Source of the DNA: Kribbella kalugense
Lineage (GTDB): Bacteria > Actinomycetota > Actinomycetes > Propionibacteriales > Kribbellaceae
DNA length: 64,000 nucleotides
Assembly (NCBI RefSeq): GCF_004365875.1
Contig: NZ_SODF01000001.1
Location: forward strand, 62,001-126,000
Direction of reading: 5' to 3'
The notes under the pieces were generated by a model that saw only the letters and a list, made by a program, of their open reading frames with translations, made no database searches and had not been told where the DNA came from. Shown piece by piece: positions 41,496-50,163 of the stretch. The position numbers and the translations under genes are program-made. The stretch's first letter is position 1; every line of letters begins with the position of its first letter.

Positions 41496-44267
41496 GTGAC
41501 GGAGAAGCCTGACGGGGTAGCTATGCCCGGATCGGCTTCGCGCTCCGCGCGGACGACAGAATCAGCACCGGAGCTCCTGGAAGCGCGGATCCGCGGTCTG
41601 CAGCATGCACTGGGGCAACTCCTGGAGAACGCCCAGCGGCTGACACAAGGCGAGCACCAGCGCGCTGTTCGGCTGCACCGTCAGCTGCGGGAGCAGACGG
41701 CCGTCGCGCGGCGCGAGTCGCGGGCGTTGGTTGACGCGAAGACCGCGGAGGCGTTGTCCGAGGCCGAGCCGAAGGCGCGCCTGCTCGCGGATCGGCTCGC
41801 ACCCGGCCTGGCAGCGATTCCGCCGAACGACGCACGCTGGCGTTCACGCCAACTGATCGGTGCCGGCATCCCGTCGTACGTGCGCGTTGGTGAGCTGGAC
41901 GCCGGTACGCCGGTTGTTGCGCCACTGCTTCGTACGAACGGCTGGAGGGTCACCGCGGACCGCAACGAGTCCGCCCGCCGCCTCCTGCAGAGCATCGCGT
42001 TGCGACTGATCGCGGCCGCCGAACCGTTCCGGCTCCGGATCGACGCGTTCGACCCGAAACTGACCGGGATGATGGGGTTGCTCGGCCATCTCACCACGAA
42101 GTACCCGCAATTGGTGCCCAGGGCAACGCATACCGCGGAGCAGTTGCACGCCGTACTGTCCGGGCTGGTGGATGTGTCCTCGCTGCGGGCGAGCCGGCAA
42201 GCGCAGCTCGGGCACGAACGGTTCGAGGAGCTGCTCAAGGAGACCGGTCAGGTCACCGATCCATACCGGCTGGTGATTCTGTTCGACTACCCGTCCGGGA
42301 TCGACACGCTCGCCCAGCGCGACCTGCTCCGGCTGGCCGCGACCGCCGGCAAACGTGGGATCTGCTTCCTGGTCCACTACGACACGTCGACCGCGGCCGA
42401 GCTGGACGTCGACTCGAAACAGTTGCTCGATCTCCTCAATCCCGTTGTCATCAGCAATGACCGGGTCGAGGTCGCGCAGCTGCCGCCGGCCAAGCTGGAC
42501 CCGCCGTTCGACGCGACCATTGCCGCAGGCATCTGTGACGTGATCGCCGAGCAGGCCGAGATCGCCGTACTCCCGACCATCGACTTCGAACGCACGCTGC
42601 CGGACCGCTCCACCTGGTGGCAGCCGGTCAAGGACGAGATCGGCGCGGTGATCGGGTACGACGACCGGACGCCGGCGCTGGTGCGGTTGCGCAGCGGCAA
42701 CCCGGCTCTGCCGCACGTCCTCGTCGGCGGTGCGGTCGGTCAGGGCAAGTCCAACCTGCTGCTGGTGCTGATCCACGGTCTCGCCGCGCGCTATGCACCG
42801 GCGGACCTGGAGATGTATCTGCTCGACTTCAAGCACGGTGTCGAGTTCTCGGCGCTCGGTCCGGGTCCGGAGCGGCCGCATTGGCTCCCGCAGGTGCGGG
42901 TGCTCGGTGTGCACAGCGATCGCGCGTTCGGTCTCGCCGTACTGCGTCATCTGTCGGACGAGCTCGCGCGGCGCAGCGAGATCTTCAAGTCGCACGGGAA
43001 CGTCGCCGACATCGCGGAGCTTGCCCCAGGCCCCGATCGGCCGCCGCGGATCCTCGTCGTACTCGATGAGTTCCAGGTGCTGCTCGAGGACGACGACGAG
43101 CTGGCTGACGAAGCGGCCAAGTTGCTGGAGCGGTTGGTCCGGCTGGGGCGTGCGTACGGCGTTCACGTCGTCCTCGCGACGCAGACGATCGAGGGCGTGA
43201 AGCGGCTGTCGACTCGACGAGACTCGATCTTCGGGCAGGTGCCGTACCGGATCGCGCTGAAGACGACGCCGGCCGATTCGCAGGCGATTCTGCGGAGTGG
43301 GAACACGGCTGCGGCCGAGCTGCAGTTCCGCGGCGAGGCGGTGCTGAACGCGAACTTCGGGTCGCCGGACGACAACCAGCATGTGCTGGTGAGCTTTGCG
43401 GACAAGGGTGTGCTGGACTCGCTGCGGCGTGAGCTGTGGTCGCGTGCTGGCGAGGATGCGCGGCCGCCGCGAGTGTTCCATCTGGCCGAACCTGCGCGGC
43501 TGACGGAGACCGCCGTGGCGGTCAAGCCCGAGTTCGGGCGACCGTGGACCGGGTTGCCGATTGCGGTGACGGAGGAGCCGGTCGCTATTGAGGTACGGCC
43601 CGAGCCGGGCGCCGGCGTACTCGTGCTGGGGGATGGGCCGACCGATGCGTTGGGTGTGCTGACCGGGTTGGCGGTCTCGACTGCGGCCGCGGCGGTGGAT
43701 CCACCTCGGTTCGTGTTCGTCGATGGGACGAACTCGTCGCCTGCTGTTGCTGAGGGCAAGGATGCGTTGGTGCACGTGCTGCGGCAGCTCGGTTGTGAGG
43801 TCGAGACCGTGGACAAACACGACGAGATCGCGCCACGGTTGTTTTCGTTGCGCGAGGCAATGCGGAACGGGGAAGCCGGCGGGACGTATCTGCTCGGGTT
43901 CGGATTCCACGGCGTGCCGCGGATGCAGGTGCATGCCGAGGGGTACTTCGAGAGTCCGGCGAACGCGTTGCAGGACATCGTGCGCGACGGGCCGGCGCAG
44001 GGTCTTCTCACGTTCGGGTGGTGGAACCGGATGCATGTTTGCACCGAGCAGCTCGGGTACGGGCGGGCGAACGTGGCGACTCATCTCTTCCTACGGCACC
44101 CACAGGACGGCGTACGCGCGGTGGCCGGTCCGCTGGTGCGGTGGGCTTCGGAGCCGCATCGTGCGCTGCTGTGGGACGGGCTGCATCCTGAGGCGCAGGT
44201 CGTCGTACCGTTCGCCGCGTTGCGATCGGACGAGGTGGATCGCGCGGTGGAGTTGGTGCGGCGATGA
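41496..44267 (+). CDS. FtsK/SpoIIIE-type ATPase of a toxin-export locus
   Basis: This 923-residue protein starts with a coiled-coil N-terminus (residues ~15-100), has an unassigned middle domain, then an FtsK/SpoIIIE ATPase with Walker A VGGAVGQGKSNLLLVL (about 410) and Walker B RILVVLDEF (about 519), followed by VHVVLATQTIEGVK and a further C-terminal domain of ~280 residues (TYLLGFGFHGVPRM). No DNA-motif-reading gamma domain is seen and no membrane helix, unlike chromosomal FtsK. The operon contains small helical proteins and a CdiA-type toxin, so a role as motor of a type-VII-like exporter is plausible. I chose the GTG at 41496, 9 bases after GGAAGG. Confidence 0.85.
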   Translation: MTEKPDGVAMPGSASRSARTTESAPELLEARIRGLQHALGQLLENAQRLTQGEHQRAVRLHRQLREQTAVARRESRALVDAKTAEALSEAEPKARLLADRLAPGLAAIPPNDARWRSRQLIGAGIPSYVRVGELDAGTPVVAPLLRTNGWRVTADRNESARRLLQSIALRLIAAAEPFRLRIDAFDPKLTGMMGLLGHLTTKYPQLVPRATHTAEQLHAVLSGLVDVSSLRASRQAQLGHERFEELLKETGQVTDPYRLVILFDYPSGIDTLAQRDLLRLAATAGKRGICFLVHYDTSTAAELDVDSKQLLDLLNPVVISNDRVEVAQLPPAKLDPPFDATIAAGICDVIAEQAEIAVLPTIDFERTLPDRSTWWQPVKDEIGAVIGYDDRTPALVRLRSGNPALPHVLVGGAVGQGKSNLLLVLIHGLAARYAPADLEMYLLDFKHGVEFSALGPGPERPHWLPQVRVLGVHSDRAFGLAVLRHLSDELARRSEIFKSHGNVADIAELAPGPDRPPRILVVLDEFQVLLEDDDELADEAAKLLERLVRLGRAYGVHVVLATQTIEGVKRLSTRRDSIFGQVPYRIALKTTPADSQAILRSGNTAAAELQFRGEAVLNANFGSPDDNQHVLVSFADKGVLDSLRRELWSRAGEDARPPRVFHLAEPARLTETAVAVKPEFGRPWTGLPIAVTEEPVAIEVRPEPGAGVLVLGDGPTDALGVLTGLAVSTAAAAVDPPRFVFVDGTNSSPAVAEGKDALVHVLRQLGCEVETVDKHDEIAPRLFSLREAMRNGEAGGTYLLGFGFHGVPRMQVHAEGYFESPANALQDIVRDGPAQGLLTFGWWNRMHVCTEQLGYGRANVATHLFLRHPQDGVRAVAGPLVRWASEPHRALLWDGLHPEAQVVVPFAALRSDEVDRAVELVRR

Positions 44268-44941
44268 AGACCTTGGAGCAGGAGTGGTCCGAGTACGTGC
44301 GCGCGTTGCGGACGGTCGCGATGGCCCGGGCGGACGCACAGCAGGCGCAGGATCGGTTGACGGCGCACAAGTCGAAGGCCGAGGCGACCGCGGCGGCGGA
44401 GGCCGATGCGATGGCCGAGCGCGGGCAGAAGCTGCAGACGCGGCTGAATGCGCTGGCAGAGAAGGCCGCAGCCAGTTTGCAGCGGGCCGGTCTGCCGGCG
44501 GACGGGAAGCGAGCGAACCACGCTCTGCCCGAGATCCGCGCGCTGAACGACATCGAGACCGTTGCTGAGCGCATCACCAAACAGTTGGCCGAGACGGTCA
44601 ACCAGTTGGAGGAGGTGCGGGCGGCGGCCCAGGCGCTCCAGGAGCAGCGCAGGCGGCGTACCATCAGCGCGGTCTTGGCGCTGGTCGGGTTCGTGCTGGT
44701 GTGGGTGGTCAGCAGGTCGTTCCTTACCGGGGTCGAAGCCGCGGCGATCGCCGCTGTCACGATGCTGGCTGCGTCACGGGTGCTCGGGTTGCCGCGGCTG
44801 CCCGGCGCGCGCTGGTGGGGCTGGAGCGGTGCGGTCGTCGTCTTCGTCCTGCTGGCGGCCGGTCTGCCGTGGTGGCTCGGGATCCTGGTACCGGTCGTCG
44901 TGGCGGGTACGGCGATCGTGCTGCCGAAGAAGCGCAACTAG
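44264..44941 (+). CDS. coiled-coil membrane protein of the FtsK operon
   Basis: This 225-residue protein overlaps the FtsK stop by ATGA. Residues 1-125 are highly helical and charged (DRLTAHKSKAEATAAAEADA; ITKQLAETVNQLEEVRAAAQ), a coiled coil. Residues ~130-222 contain four hydrophobic segments (TISAVLALVGFVLVWVVS; AAAIAAVTMLAASRVLGL; GWSGAVVVFVLLAAGLPWWL; ILVPVVVAGTAIVL), ending PKKRN. It could be the membrane component that docks the ATPase. I recognise no family. Confidence 0.8.
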   Translation: MKTLEQEWSEYVRALRTVAMARADAQQAQDRLTAHKSKAEATAAAEADAMAERGQKLQTRLNALAEKAAASLQRAGLPADGKRANHALPEIRALNDIETVAERITKQLAETVNQLEEVRAAAQALQEQRRRRTISAVLALVGFVLVWVVSRSFLTGVEAAAIAAVTMLAASRVLGLPRLPGARWWGWSGAVVVFVLLAAGLPWWLGILVPVVVAGTAIVLPKKRN

Positions 44942-44958
44942 TTTGGGAGTGGGTTGAG

Positions 44959-45219
44959 GTGTCCGACGTACTGCGGCTCAAGGAACAGCTGCACCAGGTC
45001 TCGATGGAGGCCAAGCAGGCAGCGGGTGGCCTGGCCGGGTTCAAGCTCCGCTTCACCCAGCACAGCCAGCTGGTGGAGAGCTTGATCGCGGGCACCGCCA
45101 CCGGCATCGACCGCGACATCACCGAGATCCTCGAGGCCGCCGGCAAGGCGGTCGAACAGGCCGCCGAGGCCCTCGAGATCGCGTCCGCCGGCTGCAAGAA
45201 CTACGCCGACCAGATCTGA
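44959..45219 (+). CDS. 86-residue helical protein (ESX/WXG100-like size)
   Basis: This short, almost wholly helical protein has two predicted helices separated near GTATGIDRD (LKEQLHQVSMEAKQAAGGLA; ITEILEAAGKAVEQAAEALE). Length and two-helix layout match WXG100/ESX secreted proteins, but there is no WXG motif at the turn, so membership is not certain. It starts at a GTG with GAGG directly upstream and is followed after 5 bases by the toxin gene. It is a candidate export partner or chaperone of the toxin's helical leader. Confidence 0.7.
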   Translation: MSDVLRLKEQLHQVSMEAKQAAGGLAGFKLRFTQHSQLVESLIAGTATGIDRDITEILEAAGKAVEQAAEALEIASAGCKNYADQI

Positions 45220-45224
45220 CTCTC

Positions 45225-46478
45225 TTGCCCTCCGAGCTGCAGCGTGTCGCCCGCGGCCTGGTTGACTGCTTCGACGAAATCCCTCGGGTCGTCGAGCAGC
45301 TCCAGCGCACCGCCGTACGGTGCCGGGAGAACGCAGAGCTCGCCCTGATCGCATCCCGCGGTCAAGCGACGGTCGCCGCCCAACAGCTCGACGCCGCGGC
45401 CCGAGCCTGCGAAGCCGCCGCCCACTACCTCTCGATGGCACCCCCGAAAGCCCGCGGCTGGGCCGAAGGTCTCGTCGGTACGGCGGGACCGTCGACGAAC
45501 CGCCCGTCCTCGGACTCGGCGAACCGCAACAAGGCCACCGGCGGCTCCAGCGACCTCGACTCGCTCGGCCGAACGCGGCGTCTCACCTTCGACTATGAGG
45601 ACCTCGAAGTTGCCGAAGACAACGAACCCCCACTGATCACCGTCGCCCGCAAAGCCTTCGAAAAGTACCGCAAAGCCCACGAGAAGGACGACGACGACCA
45701 ACGCGACGACGAGCCCCTGGAGGTGGAAATCACCATCACCGAAACGGGCGAGCTCGAGCTCGAGATCGAAGAACGCAACGAAAAGGAAGACCAAAAACGC
45801 AACGCCCACCTCCTCGAAGACTTCGAGATCGAGGTAGACCTAACCGAACAAATCAAAACCCTCCTCAAAGCCATGTCCGCCACCGATCCCAACCAATGGC
45901 AACACGCCACCCTCACCATCACCCCCCACCGCCTCGAAGCCACCTTCGACCACCCCGAAGCCCCCCGCCCCGAGCCCCTGATCGTCGACATCAACCTCCC
46001 CGACCTCCCCACCCCCGACTTCGACCCGGCTTTGGATCTCCGCCCGATCGGCCGTGACTTCGCCCCTGGGGTGCACGACCCCAGGGATCGTTTCCTGCCG
46101 AAGGAACGCGAGATCGCGGACTTCCTCGAACTGGAAGGCTGGCGCATCGACGCTCGCCCGGAGAACCATACGGTTCAGAAGGAGAAGAACCCGGACGCAA
46201 CCCTGCGGAGAAGTGGAACCGCAGAGGGAGTGATCGTCGAGTTCAAGACGCTGAATCGGGCTTCGCTCTCGGCAGTGAAGCGCAACATCAACCAAGCCTG
46301 CGACCAGGCCGGCGCCGGCGGAGAGGTCTTCATCGACGGCCGGAAGGTCGATCTCGACGAGGCGATGGCGCTGCGGGGGTTCCGGATGGCCTGCGGTCAG
46401 CCCGGCAAGTCCGTCGACGCGGTGATTCATGTCATTCTCGGTGACGGACGAATGGTCACCTTCAGGAAGGAGCGGTGA
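45225..46478 (+). CDS. polymorphic toxin with CdiA-type nuclease C-terminus
   Basis: This 417-residue protein has a helical leader (residues 1-90, LQRVARGLVDCFDEIPRVVE to YLSMAPPKARGW), a Ser/Asn-rich hinge, an acidic Glu/Asp/Lys-rich linker (about 120-235; LEVEITITETGELELEIEER), a Pro-rich segment, and a C-terminal domain (about 287-417) with REIADFLELEGWRIDARPEN, PDATLRRSG, VIVEFKTL and INQACDQAGAGGEVFIDGR. This matches the CdiA_C tRNase family by pattern, with a likely catalytic E-x-K. The TTG at 45225 lies 5 bases after the previous stop without its own strong ribosome site. The next gene overlaps its stop and is the presumed immunity gene. Confidence 0.82.
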   Translation: MPSELQRVARGLVDCFDEIPRVVEQLQRTAVRCRENAELALIASRGQATVAAQQLDAAARACEAAAHYLSMAPPKARGWAEGLVGTAGPSTNRPSSDSANRNKATGGSSDLDSLGRTRRLTFDYEDLEVAEDNEPPLITVARKAFEKYRKAHEKDDDDQRDDEPLEVEITITETGELELEIEERNEKEDQKRNAHLLEDFEIEVDLTEQIKTLLKAMSATDPNQWQHATLTITPHRLEATFDHPEAPRPEPLIVDINLPDLPTPDFDPALDLRPIGRDFAPGVHDPRDRFLPKEREIADFLELEGWRIDARPENHTVQKEKNPDATLRRSGTAEGVIVEFKTLNRASLSAVKRNINQACDQAGAGGEVFIDGRKVDLDEAMALRGFRMACGQPGKSVDAVIHVILGDGRMVTFRKER

Positions 46479-46954
46479 TGTCGACGAGTGACAACGTGTT
46501 CGTGGCTGCGGGTGACTCTGTTGCGGAGGTCGCCGACTGGCTGGCCGAAGTACTGGGGCTGGACACCGTCGCGGATGCTGACCTGAAGGACGACGAACGC
46601 CTGTTCCGACGGTCGGCGCGGACGGGTTCGGGTGCGGTCGGCATCTTGGTTCGTCCGAACGGCTTTGTTGTGGTCGATCCGGAACCGGACGAGGTCCAGG
46701 CGATTGACCGGTACCCGATCGACGTCGGAGTTCGGCTCGTCGGTACGAAGGACGAGGAGTGGCAACTGCGCGAGACTACGGCGATCTTCGACGATCTCGT
46801 CACCGCCCGCCCCGACGTACCCGCGCTGTTTGTCCACAACCTCGACACGCTGGTCTCTGCCCACCTTCCCGGCGCCGGCACGCACACCTTCGCCCCACCG
46901 ATCACCCCCGACGCCGAAGACATCGACACCTGGCGCCCCTGGGTCGTCGGCTAA
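46478..46954 (+). CDS. presumed immunity protein
   Basis: This 158-residue acidic protein (MSTSDNVFVAAGD; AVGILVRPNGFVVVDPEPDE; FDDLVTARPDVPALFVHNLD) starts on the last base of the toxin's TGA, with GGAGCGG upstream. Small acidic proteins directly after a CdiA-type toxin are usually its immunity protein. I do not recognise the family by sequence, so the assignment rests on position, size and charge. A GTG three bases earlier is a possible alternative start. The operon ends here: a long hairpin follows. Confidence 0.65.
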   Translation: MSTSDNVFVAAGDSVAEVADWLAEVLGLDTVADADLKDDERLFRRSARTGSGAVGILVRPNGFVVVDPEPDEVQAIDRYPIDVGVRLVGTKDEEWQLRETTAIFDDLVTARPDVPALFVHNLDTLVSAHLPGAGTHTFAPPITPDAEDIDTWRPWVVG

Positions 46955-46969
46955 TGGTGGGACATCGGG

Positions 46970-47009
46970 TGGTGTCTGTGAACAGGCAATAGCTTGTTCA
47001 CAGACACCA
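46970..47009. terminator. long hairpin after the toxin-immunity operon
   Basis: TGGTGTCTGTGAACA and TGTTCACAGACACCA pair perfectly over 15 positions, and the stem continues through a G-U pair and GC/GC to an AATA loop: 18 paired positions. It begins 15 bases after the immunity stop. There is no T-tract. Confidence 0.75.
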
Positions 47010-47190
47010 AGGCCTGTTCCGGGTTTCACGCGCTGTGAGAAAGTTCTCGGGATTCGCGTCATGAGGGGCTGGGACGGCCGTCACTACCTGTGAACCCATC
47101 CCCACAGGGAAGTGGACGTGATTGACGTGAAGGGTTTTGTTGCGAGGTCGCTGATGGGAACCGGCTCGACTTGGGGTCGGGTGTGTTGAG

Positions 47191-47436
47191 ATGGCCGACG
47201 GTGGTGATCCTCACCCGGGTGCGGTCCGGGTGGAGCGTCGTCGGGTGCGGGTCTGGTTCGGGGACCACGTGGTCGCCGACTACCGGGCCGAGGCGGAGTT
47301 GGCCGAGCGGTACGCGGCGGCCATGTCGCGCAGGTTCGCCGGGTTGCGGGTGACGAGTGACCCGGTGCCGGATCAGGATCCCGGTCCGGACCGGAAGCTG
47401 CCGGGGGAGCGGCTCTGGGAGGTCGCGCCGAAATGA
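47191..47436 (+). CDS. small hypothetical protein
   Basis: This 81-residue protein has a central strand-rich part (AVRVERRRVRVWFGDHVVAD) and a helix AELAERYAAAMSRRFAG, with an acidic, Pro/Asp-rich C-terminus. It overlaps the next gene by ATGA, so the two are translated together. Function unknown. The start ATG follows GTTGAG. No relation to the toxin operon can be shown, though it is the next gene on the same strand after the terminator. Confidence 0.6.
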   Translation: MADGGDPHPGAVRVERRRVRVWFGDHVVADYRAEAELAERYAAAMSRRFAGLRVTSDPVPDQDPGPDRKLPGERLWEVAPK

Positions 47437-47828
47437 GTTCTCGTCGTTTCCGGTTGATCCGTCATCATGATGTCTCCGGTGTCAGCGGCACCGGGCCTGT
47501 CGCCGAGGGCGTGCAGTTCACCGACGGGGCCGTCGCGCTGCGCTGGTACGGCGACTATCCGACCACGACCGTGTGGGACGGCATCGAGTCCGTCATCGCC
47601 ATCCACGGTCACGGCGGGGCCACCGAGGTCGAGTGGCTCGACCCGGAACCGGGTCCCGATCCCGACCTCAAGCTGCCGCCCCGCGAGTCCCTCCGACCCA
47701 GGCCGTGGCCGGACCTGCACTCCACGCCCGAGCCACAGGACCCCGACCCGCTGCACTCCGACCGCGACCTCGGTTCGCACGGCAACGCGCCGCCGTCCAA
47801 CTGGTCGTCGTACCGGGTCTTCCGCTGA
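47433..47828 (+). CDS. small hypothetical protein, Pro/Asp-rich tail
   Basis: This 131-residue protein has a globular first half (FRLIRHHDVSGVSGTG, VQFTDGAVALRWYGDYPTTT, WDGIESVIAIHGHGGATEVE) and a Pro/Asp/Ser-rich tail likely to be disordered. Actinobacterial genomes often carry such proteins with the phrase WxGDxPTTxxWDGIE; function unknown. Translation is coupled to the 81-residue upstream gene by ATGA. Confidence 0.65.
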   Translation: MSSRRFRLIRHHDVSGVSGTGPVAEGVQFTDGAVALRWYGDYPTTTVWDGIESVIAIHGHGGATEVEWLDPEPGPDPDLKLPPRESLRPRPWPDLHSTPEPQDPDPLHSDRDLGSHGNAPPSNWSSYRVFR

Positions 47829-47983
47829 ACGCTGACCCGCTCTGAACCCCTGAACCCGTCCGGATCCGGCGCCGTGGACCCGGACCGACCCGGCGCGGCC
47901 GGTGCCGACCACCTCGCGGCACGGGCCGTCGCCCTGGGTACGACGTACGCCTCGACGACAAGGGGTACGCCGTACCCGGCCGC

Positions 47984-48025
47984 GGTACCGGCCCAGGCGG
48001 ACTCGCGATACGCCTGGGCCGGACC
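47984..48025. terminator. 12-bp hairpin between convergent genes
   Basis: CCGGCCCAGGCG (47988-47999) and CGCCTGGGCCGG (48011-48022) form a perfect stem with an 11-base loop; GGT/ACC extends it past a one-base bulge. It lies between the 47433 gene and the leftward gene ending at 48045. The rest of the gap 47829-48044 holds nothing I can name. Confidence 0.7.
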
Positions 48026-48044
48026 AGGTCGGTAGTACTGCGAA

Positions 48045-48356
48045 TCAGCGGTACTGCATCTCCGCCAGCTGGTCGAGGTTGTAGAACGTGCTCGGCCCGT
48101 CGCAGAGCTCCATCATCTTGGTGGCGAACTCGGTGGTGTCGGCCCGCTTGGAGTTCTCCATCGCCTCTTCGTACGAGGCGAACTCGACGATCGAGAAGTA
48201 GCGTCCGGGCTCGTCCCGGTCGGCACAGCTCAACCCGCGCACTGGCGACGGGCCGTCCCCGCCGGCCTCGCGCTTTGCCTGGTAGTCCTCCAGCAGCGCC
48301 TTGATCTCGTCCGGTTTCGACGTCCGGTACTCGATGATCTGAACGAAGCCAGCCAT
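48045..48356 (-). CDS. small ABM-fold or dimeric barrel protein
   Basis: This 103-residue protein has MAGFVQIIEYRTSKPDEIKA, then DEPGRYFSIVEFASYEEAME and a helix ENSKRADTTEFATKM, the pattern of a dimeric alpha/beta-barrel (ABM-like) protein. The ATG at 48356 follows GGGGGAGA; an in-frame ATG at 48383 lacks such a site. Function unknown. Confidence 0.75.
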   Translation of the reverse strand: MAGFVQIIEYRTSKPDEIKALLEDYQAKREAGGDGPSPVRGLSCADRDEPGRYFSIVEFASYEEAMENSKRADTTEFATKMMELCDGPSTFYNLDQLAEMQYR

Positions 48357-48541
48357 TTCTCCCCCTGTGTGAAGGACACTCACCCCTGGGTGCCTCTGCT
48401 TCGACAGTGCGCCTGTAACGCCTGGCTGGCAAGGGGTGACGTCTTACGGTGACCTGACGCGGGCGCCGGATCACGCGCCGTCGTTCTGCCGTCGGCAGAG
48501 GTGTCTGGGTTTTGTCGGTCGGGCCTGATTGGCTTACCTGC

Positions 48542-49531
48542 ATGGAGATTCTCGTACTTGGTGGGACAGCCTGGCTCGGTCGTGAGATCGCCACGGAGGC
48601 GCTGGCGCGCGGACATTCGGTCACCTGCGTGGCACGCGGCGAGAGCGGCGTTGTCGCGGACGGCGCGACGCTGATCGCGACGGATCGCAGCCGCCCCGAT
48701 GCGTACGACGCGGTGCCGCAGCGGGAGTGGGACGCGGTGTTCGAGGTGTCGTGGCAGCCCGGGTTCGTGCGGGGCGCGCTGGCCGCCTTCGGTGCCCGGG
48801 CCAAGCACTGGACCTACATCTCGTCGGGGAACGCCTACGAGAAGTACGACACGCCCGGCGCCGACGAGACCGCGGTACTGCGGAAGCCGACCGAGCTGGA
48901 CGTGGTCGATCGAGAGTTGTACGGGGAGGCCAAGGTCGCATGCGAGCTCGCCTCGCGGGAGGTGATGGAGGATCGGCTGGTGATCGCGCGGGCCGGCCTG
49001 ATCGGTGGTCCGGGGGATCCGAGCGATCGGTCGGCGGCCTGGGTCGCGCGGGCGGCGCGGGCGCCGGAGGAGCCGATGCTGGTGCCGGACACGCCCGACC
49101 TGGCGACGTCCGTGGTCGACGTCCGGGATCTCGCGAGCTGGTTGCTGGACTGCGCGACGGAGGGCCGGACGGGGACGTTCGATGCTTACGGTCCGGTGGT
49201 GCCGTTCGGTGAGTGGATCGAGTTGGTGCGGGAGGTCGGCGGTCACACCGGGCCGGTGGTGCTCGCACCGCAGGAGTGGTTGGAGGAGCAGAAGGTCGAG
49301 CAGTACATGGGGCCGGATTCGCTGACGATGTGGATCACCGAGCCGGGATACGAGGGCTGGTCGTCGCGGAGTGGTGCGGCGGCCGCTGCAGCCGGGTTGA
49401 AGCATCGGCCGCGGCGGGAGTTCCTGGTGGATGCGCTCGCCTGGGAGCGGGAGCTCGGCCTCGATCGGGAGCGACGGGCGGGGCTGAGCCCGGCCAAGGA
49501 GAAGGAGTTGATCGAGTCACTGGAGGCCTAG
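48542..49531 (+). CDS. NAD-dependent epimerase/dehydratase-like protein
   Basis: This 329-residue protein is an extended short-chain dehydrogenase with an N-terminal nucleotide-binding motif EILVLGGTAWLGREIATEAL and a central WTYISSGNAYEKYD region. The typical YxxxK is present as LYGEAKVACE. Substrate unknown; homologues act on nucleotide sugars or serve as reductases. The ATG at 48542 leads directly into the first strand. It is followed after 38 bases by the phosphodiesterase gene on the same strand. Confidence 0.88.
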   Translation: MEILVLGGTAWLGREIATEALARGHSVTCVARGESGVVADGATLIATDRSRPDAYDAVPQREWDAVFEVSWQPGFVRGALAAFGARAKHWTYISSGNAYEKYDTPGADETAVLRKPTELDVVDRELYGEAKVACELASREVMEDRLVIARAGLIGGPGDPSDRSAAWVARAARAPEEPMLVPDTPDLATSVVDVRDLASWLLDCATEGRTGTFDAYGPVVPFGEWIELVREVGGHTGPVVLAPQEWLEEQKVEQYMGPDSLTMWITEPGYEGWSSRSGAAAAAAGLKHRPRREFLVDALAWERELGLDRERRAGLSPAKEKELIESLEA

Positions 49532-49569
49532 ACGGAGTTGGAGCCATATCGGCGCATATTCTGGGGCGC

Positions 49570-50061
49570 ATGCGCCTGGTGCTGATCTCGGACACTCACC
49601 TGCCGATGCGGGCGAAGAAGCTGCCTGAGCCGGTATGGGAGGCGATCGAGCGTGCCGACGTAGTCATCCACGCTGGGGATTGGGTGAACGTCGGATTGCT
49701 GGACGAGTTGGAGTCTCGTGCGGCCCAGCTGATCGGGTGCTGGGGCAACAACGACGGTCCGGAGTTGCGGGCGCGGCTGCCTGAGGTCGCGCGCGTGGAA
49801 CTCGACGGGCTGTCGATTGCGGTCGTGCATGAGACCGGTTCGGCCAAGGGGCGTGAGCTGCGCTGCGAGGCGGCGTACCCGGGCGTGGATGTGCTCGTGT
49901 TCGGGCACAGTCACATCCCGTGGGACACGACGAGCCCGCGCGGGTTGCGGCTGCTGAATCCTGGGTCGCCGACGGACCGCAGGCGGCAGCCGTACTGCAC
50001 CTACCAGACCGCGACCATCGTCGCCGGACGGCTGGAAGAAGTTGCCCTGCACAACCTGTGA
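49570..50061 (+). CDS. MJ0936/YfcE-type phosphodiesterase
   Basis: This 163-residue calcineurin-like phosphoesterase has all metal motifs: LISDTHLP, IHAGDWV, CWGNNDG and FGHSHIP. Members hydrolyse phosphodiesters with a two-metal centre (Mn or Ni). Length is normal for the family. The start ATG gives MRLVLISDTH. Confidence 0.93.
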   Translation: MRLVLISDTHLPMRAKKLPEPVWEAIERADVVIHAGDWVNVGLLDELESRAAQLIGCWGNNDGPELRARLPEVARVELDGLSIAVVHETGSAKGRELRCEAAYPGVDVLVFGHSHIPWDTTSPRGLRLLNPGSPTDRRRQPYCTYQTATIVAGRLEEVALHNL

Positions 50062-50163
50062 GACTGGTTGTGCGATGCAACGATCGCGGCCGGGCAGGCG
50101 GGATCAACGCCGTACCACCGAGTTACGGCGTACCTGCCTACCCGGCCGATCGTTGGCCGGGGA

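Noticed and set aside
46970-47009. Insertion-sequence terminal repeats suggested by the long inverted repeat
   Set aside because: The arms are separated by only a few bases and there is no transposase; a hairpin terminator is the simpler reading.
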